Both the position numbers and the translations under genes were made by a program. This document shows, piece by piece, positions 52,171 through 60,541 of a stretch of 64,000 nucleotides of DNA; positions within the stretch are counted from its first letter, which is position 1; every line of letters starts with the position of its first letter. The notes under the pieces were generated by a model. The model saw only the letters and a list, made by a program, of their open reading frames with translations, made no database searches and had not been told where the DNA came from. The DNA is from AC-32 sp963704005 (lineage in GTDB: Bacteria > Actinomycetota > Thermoleophilia > Gaiellales > Gaiellaceae): assembly GCA_963704005.1 (NCBI GenBank), contig CAVPGJ010000005.1, positions 186,001-250,000 on the forward strand, in the 5' to 3' direction.

Positions 52171-52361
52171 CTCGGCGGATCTCCCGACCGGACGCCCACC
52201 AACAGCGACAGAAGCCGGTCGACCGCCACGAGCGCCAGCCCGACGCTGACCACGACCACCGCTTTGTGCGGATGGTTGTCGTTCAATCCGGCGCCGAAGA
52301 GGAACAGCACGACCGCGCAGAGCAGTAGCAGCGCACGGACCAACCGCAGGTCAATGATCAT
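52167..52361 (-). CDS. small two-helix membrane protein, hypothetical
   Basis: The 64-residue protein has two hydrophobic segments (about residues 8-26 and 34-55) joined by a polar loop GLNDNHPHKA. There is a possible GAGG site upstream of ATG 52361. It is convergent with the ABC permease gene, overlapping it by 4 bases. Nothing in the sequence suggests a function. Confidence 0.5.
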   Translation of the reverse strand: MIIDLRLVRALLLLCAVVLFLFGAGLNDNHPHKAVVVVSVGLALVAVDRLLSLLVGVRSGDPPS

Positions 52362-52402
52362 CTCGCCTCCCTCTGGACCAGGTCAGGGCCCCAGTATCTC
52401 GT

Positions 52403-53530
52403 CTAGCCGAACCAGCGTGCGCGCCGCGTCGCCGCGAACTCGGCCTTCTCCGCGGCGAGCTCCTGTGACGGTCCCACGAGCCGCGCTGTCGGCTCCGGCC
52501 CGCCGAAGAAGTTGGCCTCGACCTTGCCGACCGCACCGCCGCCGAACTCGAGGTAGCACATGCCCGCGCCTTCGTACGGGTGCTCGAGCTCCTCGCCGTG
52601 AAGGCGCGCGGCGATGTCGTCCGCGACGACCTGGGCGGCGCTCTCCGCGAACACACCGGCCTTGGCCATCGACAGGGCAGTGATGTCTCCGACGGCGTAG
52701 ACATCGGCGAAGCAGGTCGCGAGGTTGGTCCTCTCGACGGGCACCCAGCCGCCGTCTGCGAGCCCGGAGTCGAGGACCACCTGGGGTGGGCGGTGGATGG
52801 GGATCCCGACGAACAGGTCGTAGGGAATGCTCCCGCCGTCGGCCAGCCGCGCCTCGTTCTCCTGCGTGTCGAGCTCCACGATCTGCTGGTTCGGGATGTA
52901 CTCGATGCCGCGCTCCGCGAGAGCGTCGTGGAAGCCTCGGGAGACTTCCTTCGTGATCGGCACCGGAGCCGACATCGGCCCGGCGACCCGAATGTCGACC
53001 GCATCCCTGAGGCCGCGCTCGACGAAGTGGTCGTGGAGGAGGAGCGCGCCCTCGAACGGCGCCGGCGGGCACTTGAACGGGTGGCCGAGGATGCCGATCA
53101 GGATCCGCCCGGAGTCGAAGTCCGCAACCACATCGCGCATCCGCTCCGCTCCCGCCAGCGAGTAGTACTCGACACCGCCCTCTGCGAAGCCGGGCGTGGC
53201 CGCGAAGTCGTAGGCCGCCCCGAGGGCGACGACGAGGATGTCGGCGTCGTACGAGCCCGCGTCCGTCGTCACGTGCCGCGCCTCCGGGTCGATCGAGGTC
53301 ACGTGCTCCTGCCGGAACTCGACCCCCTCCTTCGAGATGTCCGAGTAGGGCAGCTGCACGTCCGCCTTCGGCTTGCCTTTGAAGAGCACATCGAGCTTCG
53401 AGAAGCCGAAGGTGAACGAGTCGTTCGCGTCGATCAGCGTCGTGCGCACCTCGCCGGCGAGCGACTCCGAGAGCCGCGTCGCGAGCTCCAGGCCCGCGAA
53501 GCCGGCACCGAGGATCACGACGTGCCTCAC
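52403..53530 (-). CDS. sulfide:quinone reductase/NDH-2-like FAD oxidoreductase
   Basis: The 375-residue protein has an N-terminal FAD-binding VVILGAGFAGLELATRL (about residues 4-20), a middle ILVVALGAAYDF segment, the K-C-P-P-A-P-F motif GHPFKCPPAPFEGALLL (about 149-165) and a late FAD-binding VYAVGDITAL (about 280-289). The KCPPAPFE block is characteristic of the sulfide:quinone reductase/flavocytochrome c dehydrogenase group, with one conserved Cys. It probably oxidises a sulfur compound or NAD(P)H at the membrane. Its start overlaps the stop of the SnoaL-like gene by 4 bases, making a small operon. Confidence 0.83.
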   Translation of the reverse strand: MRHVVILGAGFAGLELATRLSESLAGEVRTTLIDANDSFTFGFSKLDVLFKGKPKADVQLPYSDISKEGVEFRQEHVTSIDPEARHVTTDAGSYDADILVVALGAAYDFAATPGFAEGGVEYYSLAGAERMRDVVADFDSGRILIGILGHPFKCPPAPFEGALLLHDHFVERGLRDAVDIRVAGPMSAPVPITKEVSRGFHDALAERGIEYIPNQQIVELDTQENEARLADGGSIPYDLFVGIPIHRPPQVVLDSGLADGGWVPVERTNLATCFADVYAVGDITALSMAKAGVFAESAAQVVADDIAARLHGEELEHPYEGAGMCYLEFGGGAVGKVEANFFGGPEPTARLVGPSQELAAEKAEFAATRRARWFG

Positions 53531-53934
53531 GGGCGTCCCTCGACCTGGCGGTCCCAGTCAGCCTGGTCGTAGTGGCCGAGCGACGCCGCGATCAGGCCGT
53601 CGTCGCCGATCGTCCACTCCTCGTACCCGCTGATCCGCACCGGCCGCCCCGTGCCGCCGGGACCGGTGTTCGTCCCGTTCAGCGTCCAGTGGTACTCGGG
53701 CGTCGCACCCTCCGCGCGGAGTTCGTCCAGCTCCACGCGGAGGTCGGGGAACGCGACCATGAACTCCCGTGCCGCGTCCGTGATCGCGGCCCGGCCGGCC
53801 GCCGGCGTTCCACCGTTGATCGTGAGCGAGCCCTCGGCCGCGTAATGCGCCGCGACTCGCGCCGGATCGCCGCTGCACCAAGCCTCTGTGTAGCTGCGGG
53901 CGAAGTCGTGCAGGTCGTCCCGGTTGGGCGCCAC
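53527..53934 (-). CDS. SnoaL-like / NTF2-fold polyketide-cyclase-type protein
   Basis: The 135-residue protein has the NTF2-like pattern with an early helix ARSYTEAWCSGDPARVAAHYAAEGSLTING, VAFPDLRVELDEL and a late GEEWTIGDDGLI-like strand (here GYEEWTIGDDGLIAAS). SnoaL-like proteins include cyclases, ester cyclases and limonene-epoxide-hydrolase relatives, but most are of unknown activity. It is encoded directly upstream of the SQR-like gene with a 4-base overlap and 7 bases downstream of a small ABM-like gene. Confidence 0.75.
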   Translation of the reverse strand: MAPNRDDLHDFARSYTEAWCSGDPARVAAHYAAEGSLTINGGTPAAGRAAITDAAREFMVAFPDLRVELDELRAEGATPEYHWTLNGTNTGPGGTGRPVRISGYEEWTIGDDGLIAASLGHYDQADWDRQVEGRP

Positions 53935-53941
53935 CGCCCTG

Positions 53942-54232
53942 CTAGCTCATCTGCTGATTGTGAACCGGGAAGGCCGTCTGTTCCGGCATAGCGGTGAAGC
54001 CGCCTTCGATGCCTGCCGACATGGTCGGCATCAGCGCCTCGTCCCGAAAGCGCTCCCAGCTCTCCTGCGAATCGTGAATCGCGACGATCGTCCAGCCGTC
54101 GGCCGACGGCCCGGCCGCGTGGAAGAGCTGCCCCTCCGGCAGGCTCCCAACGCTCGGATGCACAGCCGCGATCGAGGCCTCGTACTGCTCCTGCGTCCCG
54201 CCGGGAAACTGGTGCACGACGCCGTACGCCAT
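53942..54232 (-). CDS. small conserved protein, possibly dimeric alpha/beta barrel
   Basis: The 96-residue protein starts AYGVVHQFPGGTQEQYEASIAAVHP and has a GWTIVAIHDSQESWERFRDEALMPTM segment. This alternation of strand and helix resembles stress-responsive or antibiotic-biosynthesis-monooxygenase (ABM)-type dimeric barrels, but no catalytic residues can be assigned. ATG at 54232 follows an AAAGGAG site. It is the first gene of a three-gene minus-strand operon with the SnoaL-like and SQR-like genes. Confidence 0.6.
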   Translation of the reverse strand: MAYGVVHQFPGGTQEQYEASIAAVHPSVGSLPEGQLFHAAGPSADGWTIVAIHDSQESWERFRDEALMPTMSAGIEGGFTAMPEQTAFPVHNQQMS

Positions 54233-54355
54233 CTGGTGCTCCTTTCGTCAAGCGTCGTTTCGACGCTACTCAGGCCACTATCTCAGCCGCGAAGAGCGCA
54301 CACTCGGATACCGCCAGCCTGAGGCCGCAGGCAGGTTGCAGCTAGGTTTCGGCGA

Positions 54356-55126
54356 GTGAGCGCCCGCGTCGCCTGGATCTGTCTCGCCCCGGTCAAGGGG
54401 CTCGCGCTCCGGCAGGTCGACCGGTGCGAGCTGACCGAGGCCGGAGTGACGGGAGATCGACGGTTCTTCCTCGTCGACGAGGACGACCGCCTCGTGAACA
54501 GCAAGGGGCTCGGCGTCCTCCAGCAGATCGTTCCCGGCTACGACGACGCGGCGGGCGCGCTCACGCTGACGTTCCCGGACGGCGCGACCGTCTCCGAGGA
54601 CGTCCGCCTCGACGGCGAGCTCCAGGCCAACTTTTGGGGCACGACCCTCGACGTCCGCGTCGTCGACGGGCCGTGGAGCGAGGCGATCTCCGATCTCGCC
54701 GGCCGGAACCTGCGGCTCGTCAAGCCTCCCGCGCCGGCACCGGACCGGCTGCGCAGCGGCGCGGCCACGATGCTCGGGACCGGCTCCCTGCGCGCGATGG
54801 CGCGCCAGCTCGGCGTGGACGACGTCGACGGGCGCCGCTTCCGGATGAACTTCGGCATCGACGGCCTGGCCGAGCACGAGGAGGACGAGTGGATCGGCCG
54901 CCGAGTCCGGCTCGGCGACGCGGTCGTCATCCCGCACGGGAACGTCGGCCGCTGTGCGGTGACGACCCAGAATCCCGACACCGGCGCGCCCGACCTCGAC
55001 ACGCTGAAGGCGCTGGCGGCCTATCGGCGGGATGCCGAAACGACGGAGCCGCTGCCGTTCGGGGTCCACGTGGCGGTCGCGCAGCCGGGGCCGGTTCAGC
55101 TCGGCGACGCCGTCGAGCCGATCTGA
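54356..55126 (+). CDS. MOSC-domain protein with N-terminal beta-barrel domain
   Basis: The 256-residue protein has a MOSC N-terminal beta-barrel (about residues 1-110: VAWICLAPVKGLALRQVD, GDRRFFLVDEDDRLV). A MOSC domain follows (about 125-256), with FRMNFGIDGL and GNVGRCAVTTQNPDTG, whose Cys is at the position used for sulfur or molybdenum-cofactor chemistry. MOSC proteins handle molybdenum cofactor sulfuration or act as amidoxime reductases. GTG at 54356 is the start. It is followed after 3 bases by the acetyltransferase-like gene. Confidence 0.87.
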   Translation: MSARVAWICLAPVKGLALRQVDRCELTEAGVTGDRRFFLVDEDDRLVNSKGLGVLQQIVPGYDDAAGALTLTFPDGATVSEDVRLDGELQANFWGTTLDVRVVDGPWSEAISDLAGRNLRLVKPPAPAPDRLRSGAATMLGTGSLRAMARQLGVDDVDGRRFRMNFGIDGLAEHEEDEWIGRRVRLGDAVVIPHGNVGRCAVTTQNPDTGAPDLDTLKALAAYRRDAETTEPLPFGVHVAVAQPGPVQLGDAVEPI

Positions 55127-55129
55127 CGG

Positions 55130-55886
55130 ATGACCCTCCTGTTCCCGACGCGCGCCGAGCGCGGCCGGCTCCCGCACGCAGCCGGCCTCAGGGAGAGGGA
55201 GGTCTGGCCCGAGTTCCTGTACCACGACCCCATCCTCGTACGCCTCTTCGGCCGCGTGATCGAGGAAGACGCCGAGTTTCAGTTCTACGCGTGGGACGAC
55301 GAGCGCGAGGAGGTCGTCGCCGTGGGGAACGCGGTTCCCACGTCCTGGGATGGAGACCTCGCGAGCCTGCCCGACAAGGGAGTAGATGCCGTCGTCGAGG
55401 CGAGGTTCGCGAAGGGAGCCCCGAAACCGAACGTGCTCTGTGCGCTGCAGATCCTGATCGCGCCCGAGTGCCGCGCCCAGGGCCTCAGCAGCCGGATGAT
55501 CCGGCGGATGGCCGAGATCGGCCGCGACCACGGGCTCGACACGCTGGTCGCTCCGGTCCGGCCCGAACCTGAAGCACCGGTACCCGCTCGTCCCGATGGA
55601 ACGCTACGTCGAGTGGCGCCGCCCGGACGGCACTCACCTCGACCCCTGGTTGCGGACGCACGAGCGTCTCGGAGCCGAGATCGCGAAGGTCGCGCCGGAA
55701 TCGACGACGATCCCGGGCTCGGTCGCCGAGTGGGAGGAATGGGCCGAGATGGCGTTTCCCGAGACCGGCGCCTACGTGGTGCCGGGCGCGCTCGTACCGG
55801 TCGAGATCGACCGCGAGCGCCAAGAAGGGCTCTACGTGGAGCCGAACGTCTGGATGGTGCACCCGCCGGCGGCTCTACTTGCCTGA
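55130..55886 (+). pseudogene. GNAT-like N-acetyltransferase-fold protein, frameshifted
   Basis: Frame 2 from ATG 55130 encodes an acetyltransferase-like N-terminal part with LIAPECRAQGLSSRMIRRMAEIGRDHGLDTLVAPVRP (the R-x-x-G-L/x acetyl-CoA loop and following helix). The continuation NLKHRYPLVPMERYVEWRRPDG..VNVWMVHPP-like sequence is in frame 3, up to the TGA at 55884-55886. One extra C in CCC at about 55562-55566 explains the shift. The restored protein would be about 251 residues, close to uncharacterised GNAT proteins with a C-terminal WMVH segment. It may be a sequencing error. It is convergent with the YjbR-like gene, overlapping by about 12 bases. Confidence 0.7.
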
Positions 55887-56180
55887 CTGCAGCTCCCACG
55901 CGGCGATGAGCGCGTCCTCGACGACATCGGGATTCCCGTTCTCGAGGTCGGCGACGATCATCATGTGCTTCGCGAAGCGCTTCGGCACAGAGAACGTCCC
56001 GGGGAACGACTGGAGCAGGAAGTCGCGGAACTCGAACGACGCGCGGATGACGACGTGGCTGTCATCGAGCTGCCGCGCGACCAGGCGCCCGCGGTATCGC
56101 CAGTCGAGCAGGCCGTCGCGCCGGCGCTCGGCGACACCGTCGAGCTGAGCGGCCAGGCGACTGAGGTCGGCGAGGCTCAT
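55875..56180 (-). CDS. small YjbR/MmcQ-like protein
   Basis: The 101-residue protein contains LLDWRYRGRLVARQLDDSHVVIRASFEFRDFLLQ and FSVPKRFAKHMMIVADL, an alpha/beta pattern like the CyaY-like fold of YjbR/MmcQ proteins, but the match is weak. It begins at ATG 56180, 8 bases after the stop of the metallo-beta-lactamase-fold gene, so they are probably co-transcribed. It is convergent with the frameshifted acetyltransferase gene. Function is unknown. Confidence 0.55.
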   Translation of the reverse strand: MSLADLSRLAAQLDGVAERRRDGLLDWRYRGRLVARQLDDSHVVIRASFEFRDFLLQSFPGTFSVPKRFAKHMMIVADLENGNPDVVEDALIAAWELQSGK

Positions 56181-56188
56181 CACAAGTC

Positions 56189-57007
56189 TTACGCTCCGGG
56201 GAGGATCTCCTCGATCTGCCGGTCGACGTTGAAGCCGCGCATCTCCGCGAGGTCGGGCGGGCTCTCTCGCGGCAGGGCAACGGCCAGGCCGGTTGCGCGC
56301 GCCTCGTCGTGCGTTCCGCCGCGGGCAAGCGCCTCGGCGACGGCCGTGTGAAGGGAGCGGAGGTAGCGAAGGTCGGCCTCCGCAACGCTGAGAGCTTCTT
56401 CGGCGGTGAGCTGCGAACCGTGTCCCGGAATCACCGTGTCCGGGGGGTCGTCGCGAAGCATCTCGATCAAGCCGGCGAGTGTCATCCGGTATGCGGCCGG
56501 CGAGGTCGCGAACGGAAACTCGACCGCCGACAGGTAGTCCCCGACGACGAGGAGCCCGAGCGCACGAAGCCGGAAGCCGCTGCCGTCGGCGGTGTGGCCG
56601 ACGAGCGGAAACGTCTCGACGACGAACGCGCCGAGCTCGACCGCCGAGCCGCGCCGGAAGGTCTGGTCGACGCGCGGCGTTCCCGAGAGCGCAACGCCGT
56701 AGTGCTCGGCGGCTCGCCGGACGGACTTGTCGGCCGCACCACTGGCCACCTTTTCCCCGGTCTCCTCGCCCATCGCGACCACCGCATCGGGAAAGCCGCC
56801 GATGCCGCAGACGTGATCCCAGTCCCCGTGAGTTATCAGCACCTGCCGGACCGGAGCGGCGAGCTCCAGCGCCCTGCGGCCTATCCCGGCCACCTCGTCT
56901 GCCGTGATCGCGGGGTCGACGACAAGCGACTCGCCTTCCGCAACCACCAACAGGGAGCTCGTCTTCCATAGGAACGCCTCGAAGCGCTCCCATCCTGGCG
57001 TCGGCAT
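56189..57007 (-). CDS. metallo-beta-lactamase-fold hydrolase with altered HxHxDH motif
   Basis: The 272-residue protein has the MBL fold with THGDWDH at about residues 59-65. The usual HxHxDH has Asp (Asp62) in place of the second His. The other ligands look intact: GHTADGSGF (His), GDYLSAVEFPF (Asp) and PGHGS (His). The substitution resembles variants in which one zinc site is modified, so the metal content and activity may differ from glyoxalase II-type enzymes. ATG at 57007 was chosen from the conserved start of the domain; upstream open frame lacks signals. It shares a 24-base divergent gap with the truncated kinase gene. Confidence 0.8.
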   Translation of the reverse strand: MPTPGWERFEAFLWKTSSLLVVAEGESLVVDPAITADEVAGIGRRALELAAPVRQVLITHGDWDHVCGIGGFPDAVVAMGEETGEKVASGAADKSVRRAAEHYGVALSGTPRVDQTFRRGSAVELGAFVVETFPLVGHTADGSGFRLRALGLLVVGDYLSAVEFPFATSPAAYRMTLAGLIEMLRDDPPDTVIPGHGSQLTAEEALSVAEADLRYLRSLHTAVAEALARGGTHDEARATGLAVALPRESPPDLAEMRGFNVDRQIEEILPGA

Positions 57008-57031
57008 TTGCGCGAACCCTAGACTCGAGCG

Positions 57032-57430
57032 GTGAGCGTGGGGGCTGAACTCGGGCGAGGCGAGGCCGTTGCCTCCATCGTCGACGCGATCGATGCCGTC
57101 TCCCGCTCGCATCCGGTGCGAGTTGCGATCGACGGATCTGCCGCCGCAGGCAAGACCACGCTTGCCGACGAGTTGGCGGTTTCGCTTCGTGGCCGTGGAC
57201 GCGAGGTGATCTGCGCCTCGATCGAGGGCTTCCTCCGCCCGCGGATCGAGCGCTACCGGCGGGGGCCCGAGTCGGCGCGGGGTTGTTACGAGGACTCGTT
57301 CGACTACGACCGGCTCTGGGTCGAGCTGCTCCGTCCGCTCGGGGAGTCCGCCCGCAGCGCAGGGGCCGATACAACGCTCCCGCCTCGTGAGGTGTCCCCT
57401 CGTGAGGCTGGATTTGGCCGGAGACGATGA
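57032..57430 (+). pseudogene. uridine kinase-like protein, C-terminally truncated
   Basis: The 132-residue product has the P-loop VRVAIDGSAAAGKTTLADELA (about residues 28-48) and the following SIEGFLRPRIERYRRG..SARGCYEDSFDYDRLWVELLRPLG block of actinobacterial uridine-kinase-like proteins. It stops where the second half (about 80 residues with the lid and base-binding parts) should follow. The end coincides with a direct repeat CCTCGTGAGG at 57383-57392 and 57398-57407. Other frames downstream show no recognisable continuation, so this looks like a real deletion remnant. Activity is unlikely. Confidence 0.65.
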
Positions 57431-57517
57431 GTTTTCGGTGGCCCGGCAGTCTCTACCGCGAACGGATCCGTATGCGCATGGAAAGGTCTCGCCTGCAGTA
57501 CTGACACGGGAGGCATC

Positions 57518-58192
57518 GTGAGGTTTCTTCTCTGTTCCTCTGGCATCAGCAACCCGAGCATCCACGACGCGCTGGTCGAGCTCCTCGGCAAACCGATTGC
57601 CGAGTCAAACGCCCTCTGCATCCCCACCGGCGTGCAGCCCTTCCCCGGCGGGCCTTCGCACGTCTACCGGTTCATCAGCGGAGCAACCTTGAGCCCGATG
57701 TGCGGATTGGGTTGGAAGTCATTGGGAGTGCTCGAGCTCACGGCCCTACCCAGCGTCAAACCCGACGATTGGATCCCTGCTGTCCAGGAGACCGACGCCC
57801 TGCTGGTTTGGGGTGGCAGTCCCTTGTACCTCTGCTACTGGATGCGGCAATCCGGACTGGCCGACCTCTTGCCGTCGCTGCGCCCCGAGACGGTCTATGT
57901 CGGCACAAGCGGAGGAGCGATGGTGGCGACTCCCGACTTCGGAGGAGCCACCTACGACGAGAGTGAACCGCTCACCGCCAGCGACAAGGCGCTGGGGCTC
58001 GTTGATTTCTCGGTGTTTCCACACCTTGACCGCGAGGATGGCATCCCGCCTAGCCCTCTGGCCGAGATAGAAGCGTGGGCCGCCGGGCTAACAGTTCCGG
58101 CCTACGTGATCGACGATCAGACCGCGATCAAAGTGGTCGACGGCAACGTCGAAGTCGTCACGGAGGGCCGCTGGAAACTGTTGACTCCCTGA
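57518..58192 (+). CDS. peptidase S51 (dipeptidase E-like) family protein
   Basis: The 224-residue protein has the class I amidotransferase-like fold of S51 peptidases: LLVWGGSPLYL (about residues 94-104), the nucleophile elbow GTSGGAMV (about 129-136, catalytic Ser) and VFPHLDRE with the conserved His. Family members cleave Asp-X dipeptides or cyanophycin dipeptides; the specificity here is not clear. GTG at 57518 follows GGGAGG by 5 bases. It is followed 5 bases after its stop by a small cupin gene. Confidence 0.78.
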   Translation: MRFLLCSSGISNPSIHDALVELLGKPIAESNALCIPTGVQPFPGGPSHVYRFISGATLSPMCGLGWKSLGVLELTALPSVKPDDWIPAVQETDALLVWGGSPLYLCYWMRQSGLADLLPSLRPETVYVGTSGGAMVATPDFGGATYDESEPLTASDKALGLVDFSVFPHLDREDGIPPSPLAEIEAWAAGLTVPAYVIDDQTAIKVVDGNVEVVTEGRWKLLTP

Positions 58193-58197
58193 GGCCC

Positions 58198-58614
58198 GTG
58201 CCGTTCACGCTCAGCAATATCAAGGAGGATCTGGAGGACATCGGCCCGAGGTTCGACGGCGCGCCGGACCTGGAGTTCCGCGCGGCGACCAAGGCGCTCG
58301 AGCTCGAGCGATCCGCCCTGAGCTACCAGCGCGTCCCGCCCGGCTATCGCTTCCCGTACGGCCACACGCACATGAGGCAAGAGGAGGTGTACGTGGTCCT
58401 GCGTGGGAGCGGGCGGATGAAGGTCGACGACGAGATCGTCGAGCTCGAGGAATGGGACGCGGTGCGCGTGCCGCCCGGCACGTGGCGAGGCTACGAGGCC
58501 GGGCCGGAAGGCCTCGAGATCCTCGTCATCGGCGCGCCCAACCTCGGCGAGGATCCGCGCGAAGACGTCGACGGCCAGCGCGACTGGTGGGCTGACGGCC
58601 AGATCGGTCCGTAA
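58198..58614 (+). CDS. small cupin-domain protein
   Basis: The 138-residue protein has a single cupin: YRFPYGHTHMRQEEVYVVLRGSGRMKVDDE (metal-binding HTH...E pattern, about residues 53-82) and VRVPPGTWRGYEAGPEGLEILVIG. The second-motif His appears to be missing, since PPGTWRG replaces P-x-x-x-H, so metal binding may be weakened. The start is GTG 58198. It lies 5 bases downstream of the S51-like gene. Function is unknown; sugar isomerase-like and binding roles occur in the family. Confidence 0.75.
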   Translation: MPFTLSNIKEDLEDIGPRFDGAPDLEFRAATKALELERSALSYQRVPPGYRFPYGHTHMRQEEVYVVLRGSGRMKVDDEIVELEEWDAVRVPPGTWRGYEAGPEGLEILVIGAPNLGEDPREDVDGQRDWWADGQIGP

Positions 58615-58671
58615 GCCCTTCGCCTGGGCCAGCGTTCGGGAACGATCCCCGAGGGGCGTAGCCGCCTCCTT

Positions 58672-59352
58672 CTATGCGTCCCAGTCTTCGAGACGCGTAC
58701 GGATCGCCTGCACTGCGGCCTCCCAGAGCCGGCTTTCGTCTTGCGGCGACCGTTGGTAGAGGCCGCCGAACGAGCCGTCGCCGAGGGCTTCCCTCCACGT
58801 CCGGGGGTCTCCGTCCTCGGGCCATTCGACTGGTGGCTTGCGCTGTGCTGGGATCACAACGCCGGGAAGCCGCGTCCAGGGAAAGTTCTCCGACCACGAC
58901 GCATGGTCGTAGTCGGGATCGATTTCCGCCGCGATCTCGTCCGGTCGTCCTTCCCAGAGCTCATGCCAGACCACCGCCTTGCCCGGCCGGCGTCGTGCCC
59001 ACGCCCTGCCTGACTCGGTGTTTCCGCCATGACCGTTGACGACGAGGATCCGCGCGAAGCCCTGGCCGAGCAGCGAATCGACGACGTCCGAGAGGACTGC
59101 GACCAGCGTGGACTCCAGGAGCGTGGGGCTGCCCGGGTACGCGGTGAAGCCGGTCACACCGTATGGCAGCACCGGCAGCACCGGGACCCCGAGCGGCTCG
59201 GCGGCCTCAACAGACGCGCGCTCGGCAAGGATGTTGTCGGTCTCGAGAGAGAGGTAGGCATGCTGCTCGGTCGAGCCGACGGGGAGCACGATCCGGTCGT
59301 CTCCGTCCAGGTAGGCCTCGAGCTGCATCCAGTTGAGATCGCCGACCCTCAC
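58672..59352 (-). CDS. creatininase family protein
   Basis: The 226-residue protein has the creatininase fold signatures: LPVGSTEQHAYLSLETDN (about residues 23-40; Glu, His and Asp metal ligands), LVVNGHGGN (about 103-111) and a late Glu in the WHELWEGRPDEI region. Members include creatinine amidohydrolase, FAPy deformylase and the mycofactocin peptidase MftE. No mycofactocin genes are seen here, so a general amidohydrolase role is assumed. ATG at 59352 has no strong binding site. Confidence 0.85.
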   Translation of the reverse strand: MRVGDLNWMQLEAYLDGDDRIVLPVGSTEQHAYLSLETDNILAERASVEAAEPLGVPVLPVLPYGVTGFTAYPGSPTLLESTLVAVLSDVVDSLLGQGFARILVVNGHGGNTESGRAWARRRPGKAVVWHELWEGRPDEIAAEIDPDYDHASWSENFPWTRLPGVVIPAQRKPPVEWPEDGDPRTWREALGDGSFGGLYQRSPQDESRLWEAAVQAIRTRLEDWDA

Positions 59353-59469
59353 CGTGACGCGCGAACGCTAACGCCCAAGCCGAACCCTCGGCTGGGCGGT
59401 TCGCTACGTGACCGTGACCGTGCGTTGGGCGAGAGGCTTCGTCGCGTGTTTCCCGAAGGCGCAGAGGAG

Positions 59470-60390
59470 CTAGACCTCGAGCGCAACGGCTCCGCCTCCT
59501 GCAACGGCGTGAGCGAGTGCCGCGTCGGCCTCCGCGAGGGAGAAAGACGCGCCGAGCTCGAAGTCGAGCCGTCCGGTGGCCAAATCTTGACCGGCGCCCG
59601 CGAGCTGCTCCCCGTCGGGGCGCACGTACAGCGAGACGACTTCGATTCCTCGCTCGCTCTCGGGCGGGTCGGAAGTGATCGTGACCAGACGACCGCCGTC
59701 TCGAACCGCCGCGAGCGCGACCGCGGCACTGTCGGGCGCCGCGTTGGCAGCGGCATCGACACCATGGCCGGCCGTCGCCGCCACGACCTGAGCCGTCCAG
59801 TCCGGGTCGTGGTAGTCGATTACCGTCGCGGCTCCGGAGCCGATCACCCGCTCGCGGCTCCTCGGTCCCGCCGTCGCGATCACCTCGACACCGCGGAGAG
59901 CCGCCATCGAGACGATCAACGTTCCGGTGGCTCCGCCCGCTCCGTTCACGAGCAGCCGCTCGCCGCGGTTCACGCGCAGGCCTTCGTCCAGCACCTGAAC
60001 CGCGGTCAGTGCCGGGACCGGGAACGCAGCGGCATGCGTCCACGAAATCTCCGCCGGTTTGCGGGCGAGCAAGGCGGCCTCGGCTACAAGCCACGGCGCC
60101 CAGCATCCTTGCTCCGCGAGTGGGAGCGGATGGGTGAACACCGGATCCCCGACCGACCATCCCTCCAACCCGGCACCCAAGGCCGCAACCACCCCTGCCG
60201 CCGCGACGCCGAGCGCCATCGGCGGCCCTCGTCCCAGATCCCAACGTCCGGTCCGGGCGAACTCATCCCAATTGCCGACACCGGCGGCCTTGACCTCGAT
60301 CAGAACTTCGCCGGTGCGCGGTGCGCGAGGGTCAGGCACCTCCAGCACCGTCACACCGCCACCGAATTCTTCGATCCCTGCGACGCGCAC
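59470..60390 (-). CDS. zinc-free medium-chain dehydrogenase/reductase (quinone oxidoreductase-like)
   Basis: The 306-residue protein has the GroES-like N-terminal domain (RTGEVLIEVKAAGVGNWDE) and the cofactor-binding VNGAGGATGTLIV (about residues 146-158), an NADPH-binding AxxGxxG variant. There are no structural or catalytic zinc ligands, as expected for quinone reductase-type enzymes. It probably reduces quinones or enones with NADPH. The gap of 117 bases to the creatininase-like gene contains nothing recognisable. Confidence 0.87.
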   Translation of the reverse strand: MRVAGIEEFGGGVTVLEVPDPRAPRTGEVLIEVKAAGVGNWDEFARTGRWDLGRGPPMALGVAAAGVVAALGAGLEGWSVGDPVFTHPLPLAEQGCWAPWLVAEAALLARKPAEISWTHAAAFPVPALTAVQVLDEGLRVNRGERLLVNGAGGATGTLIVSMAALRGVEVIATAGPRSRERVIGSGAATVIDYHDPDWTAQVVAATAGHGVDAAANAAPDSAAVALAAVRDGGRLVTITSDPPESERGIEVVSLYVRPDGEQLAGAGQDLATGRLDFELGASFSLAEADAALAHAVAGGGAVALEV

Positions 60391-60496
60391 GATCGGTCAC
60401 CGACAGCCTAGCGACCCAGGAATCGGCGCGTCCTCGCGCGGGGCCGGACGGTCGTGCTCACCGACCTAGCCACCGGCAGTAGCGGTGTACAGGGGC

Positions 60497-60516
60497 GGGC
60501 GAGCGTGCTCTCGCCC
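60497..60516 (-). terminator. weak stem-loop after aminotransferase gene
   Basis: GGGCGAG (60497-60503) and CTCGCCC (60510-60516) form a 7-bp stem with a 6-base loop, 26 bases downstream of the aminotransferase stop on the minus strand. There is no T-run. It may mark the end of that transcript in the 151-base gap before the reductase gene. Confidence 0.35.
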
Positions 60517-60541
60517 GGCGCCGAACCTGGGCGCTCTCGAG

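Noticed and set aside
56189..57565. Long N-terminal extension of the metallo-beta-lactamase-fold protein (458-residue reading)
   Set aside because: The upstream segment overlaps the uridine-kinase-like gene on the other strand, lacks family similarity, and the domain starts naturally at ATG 57007.
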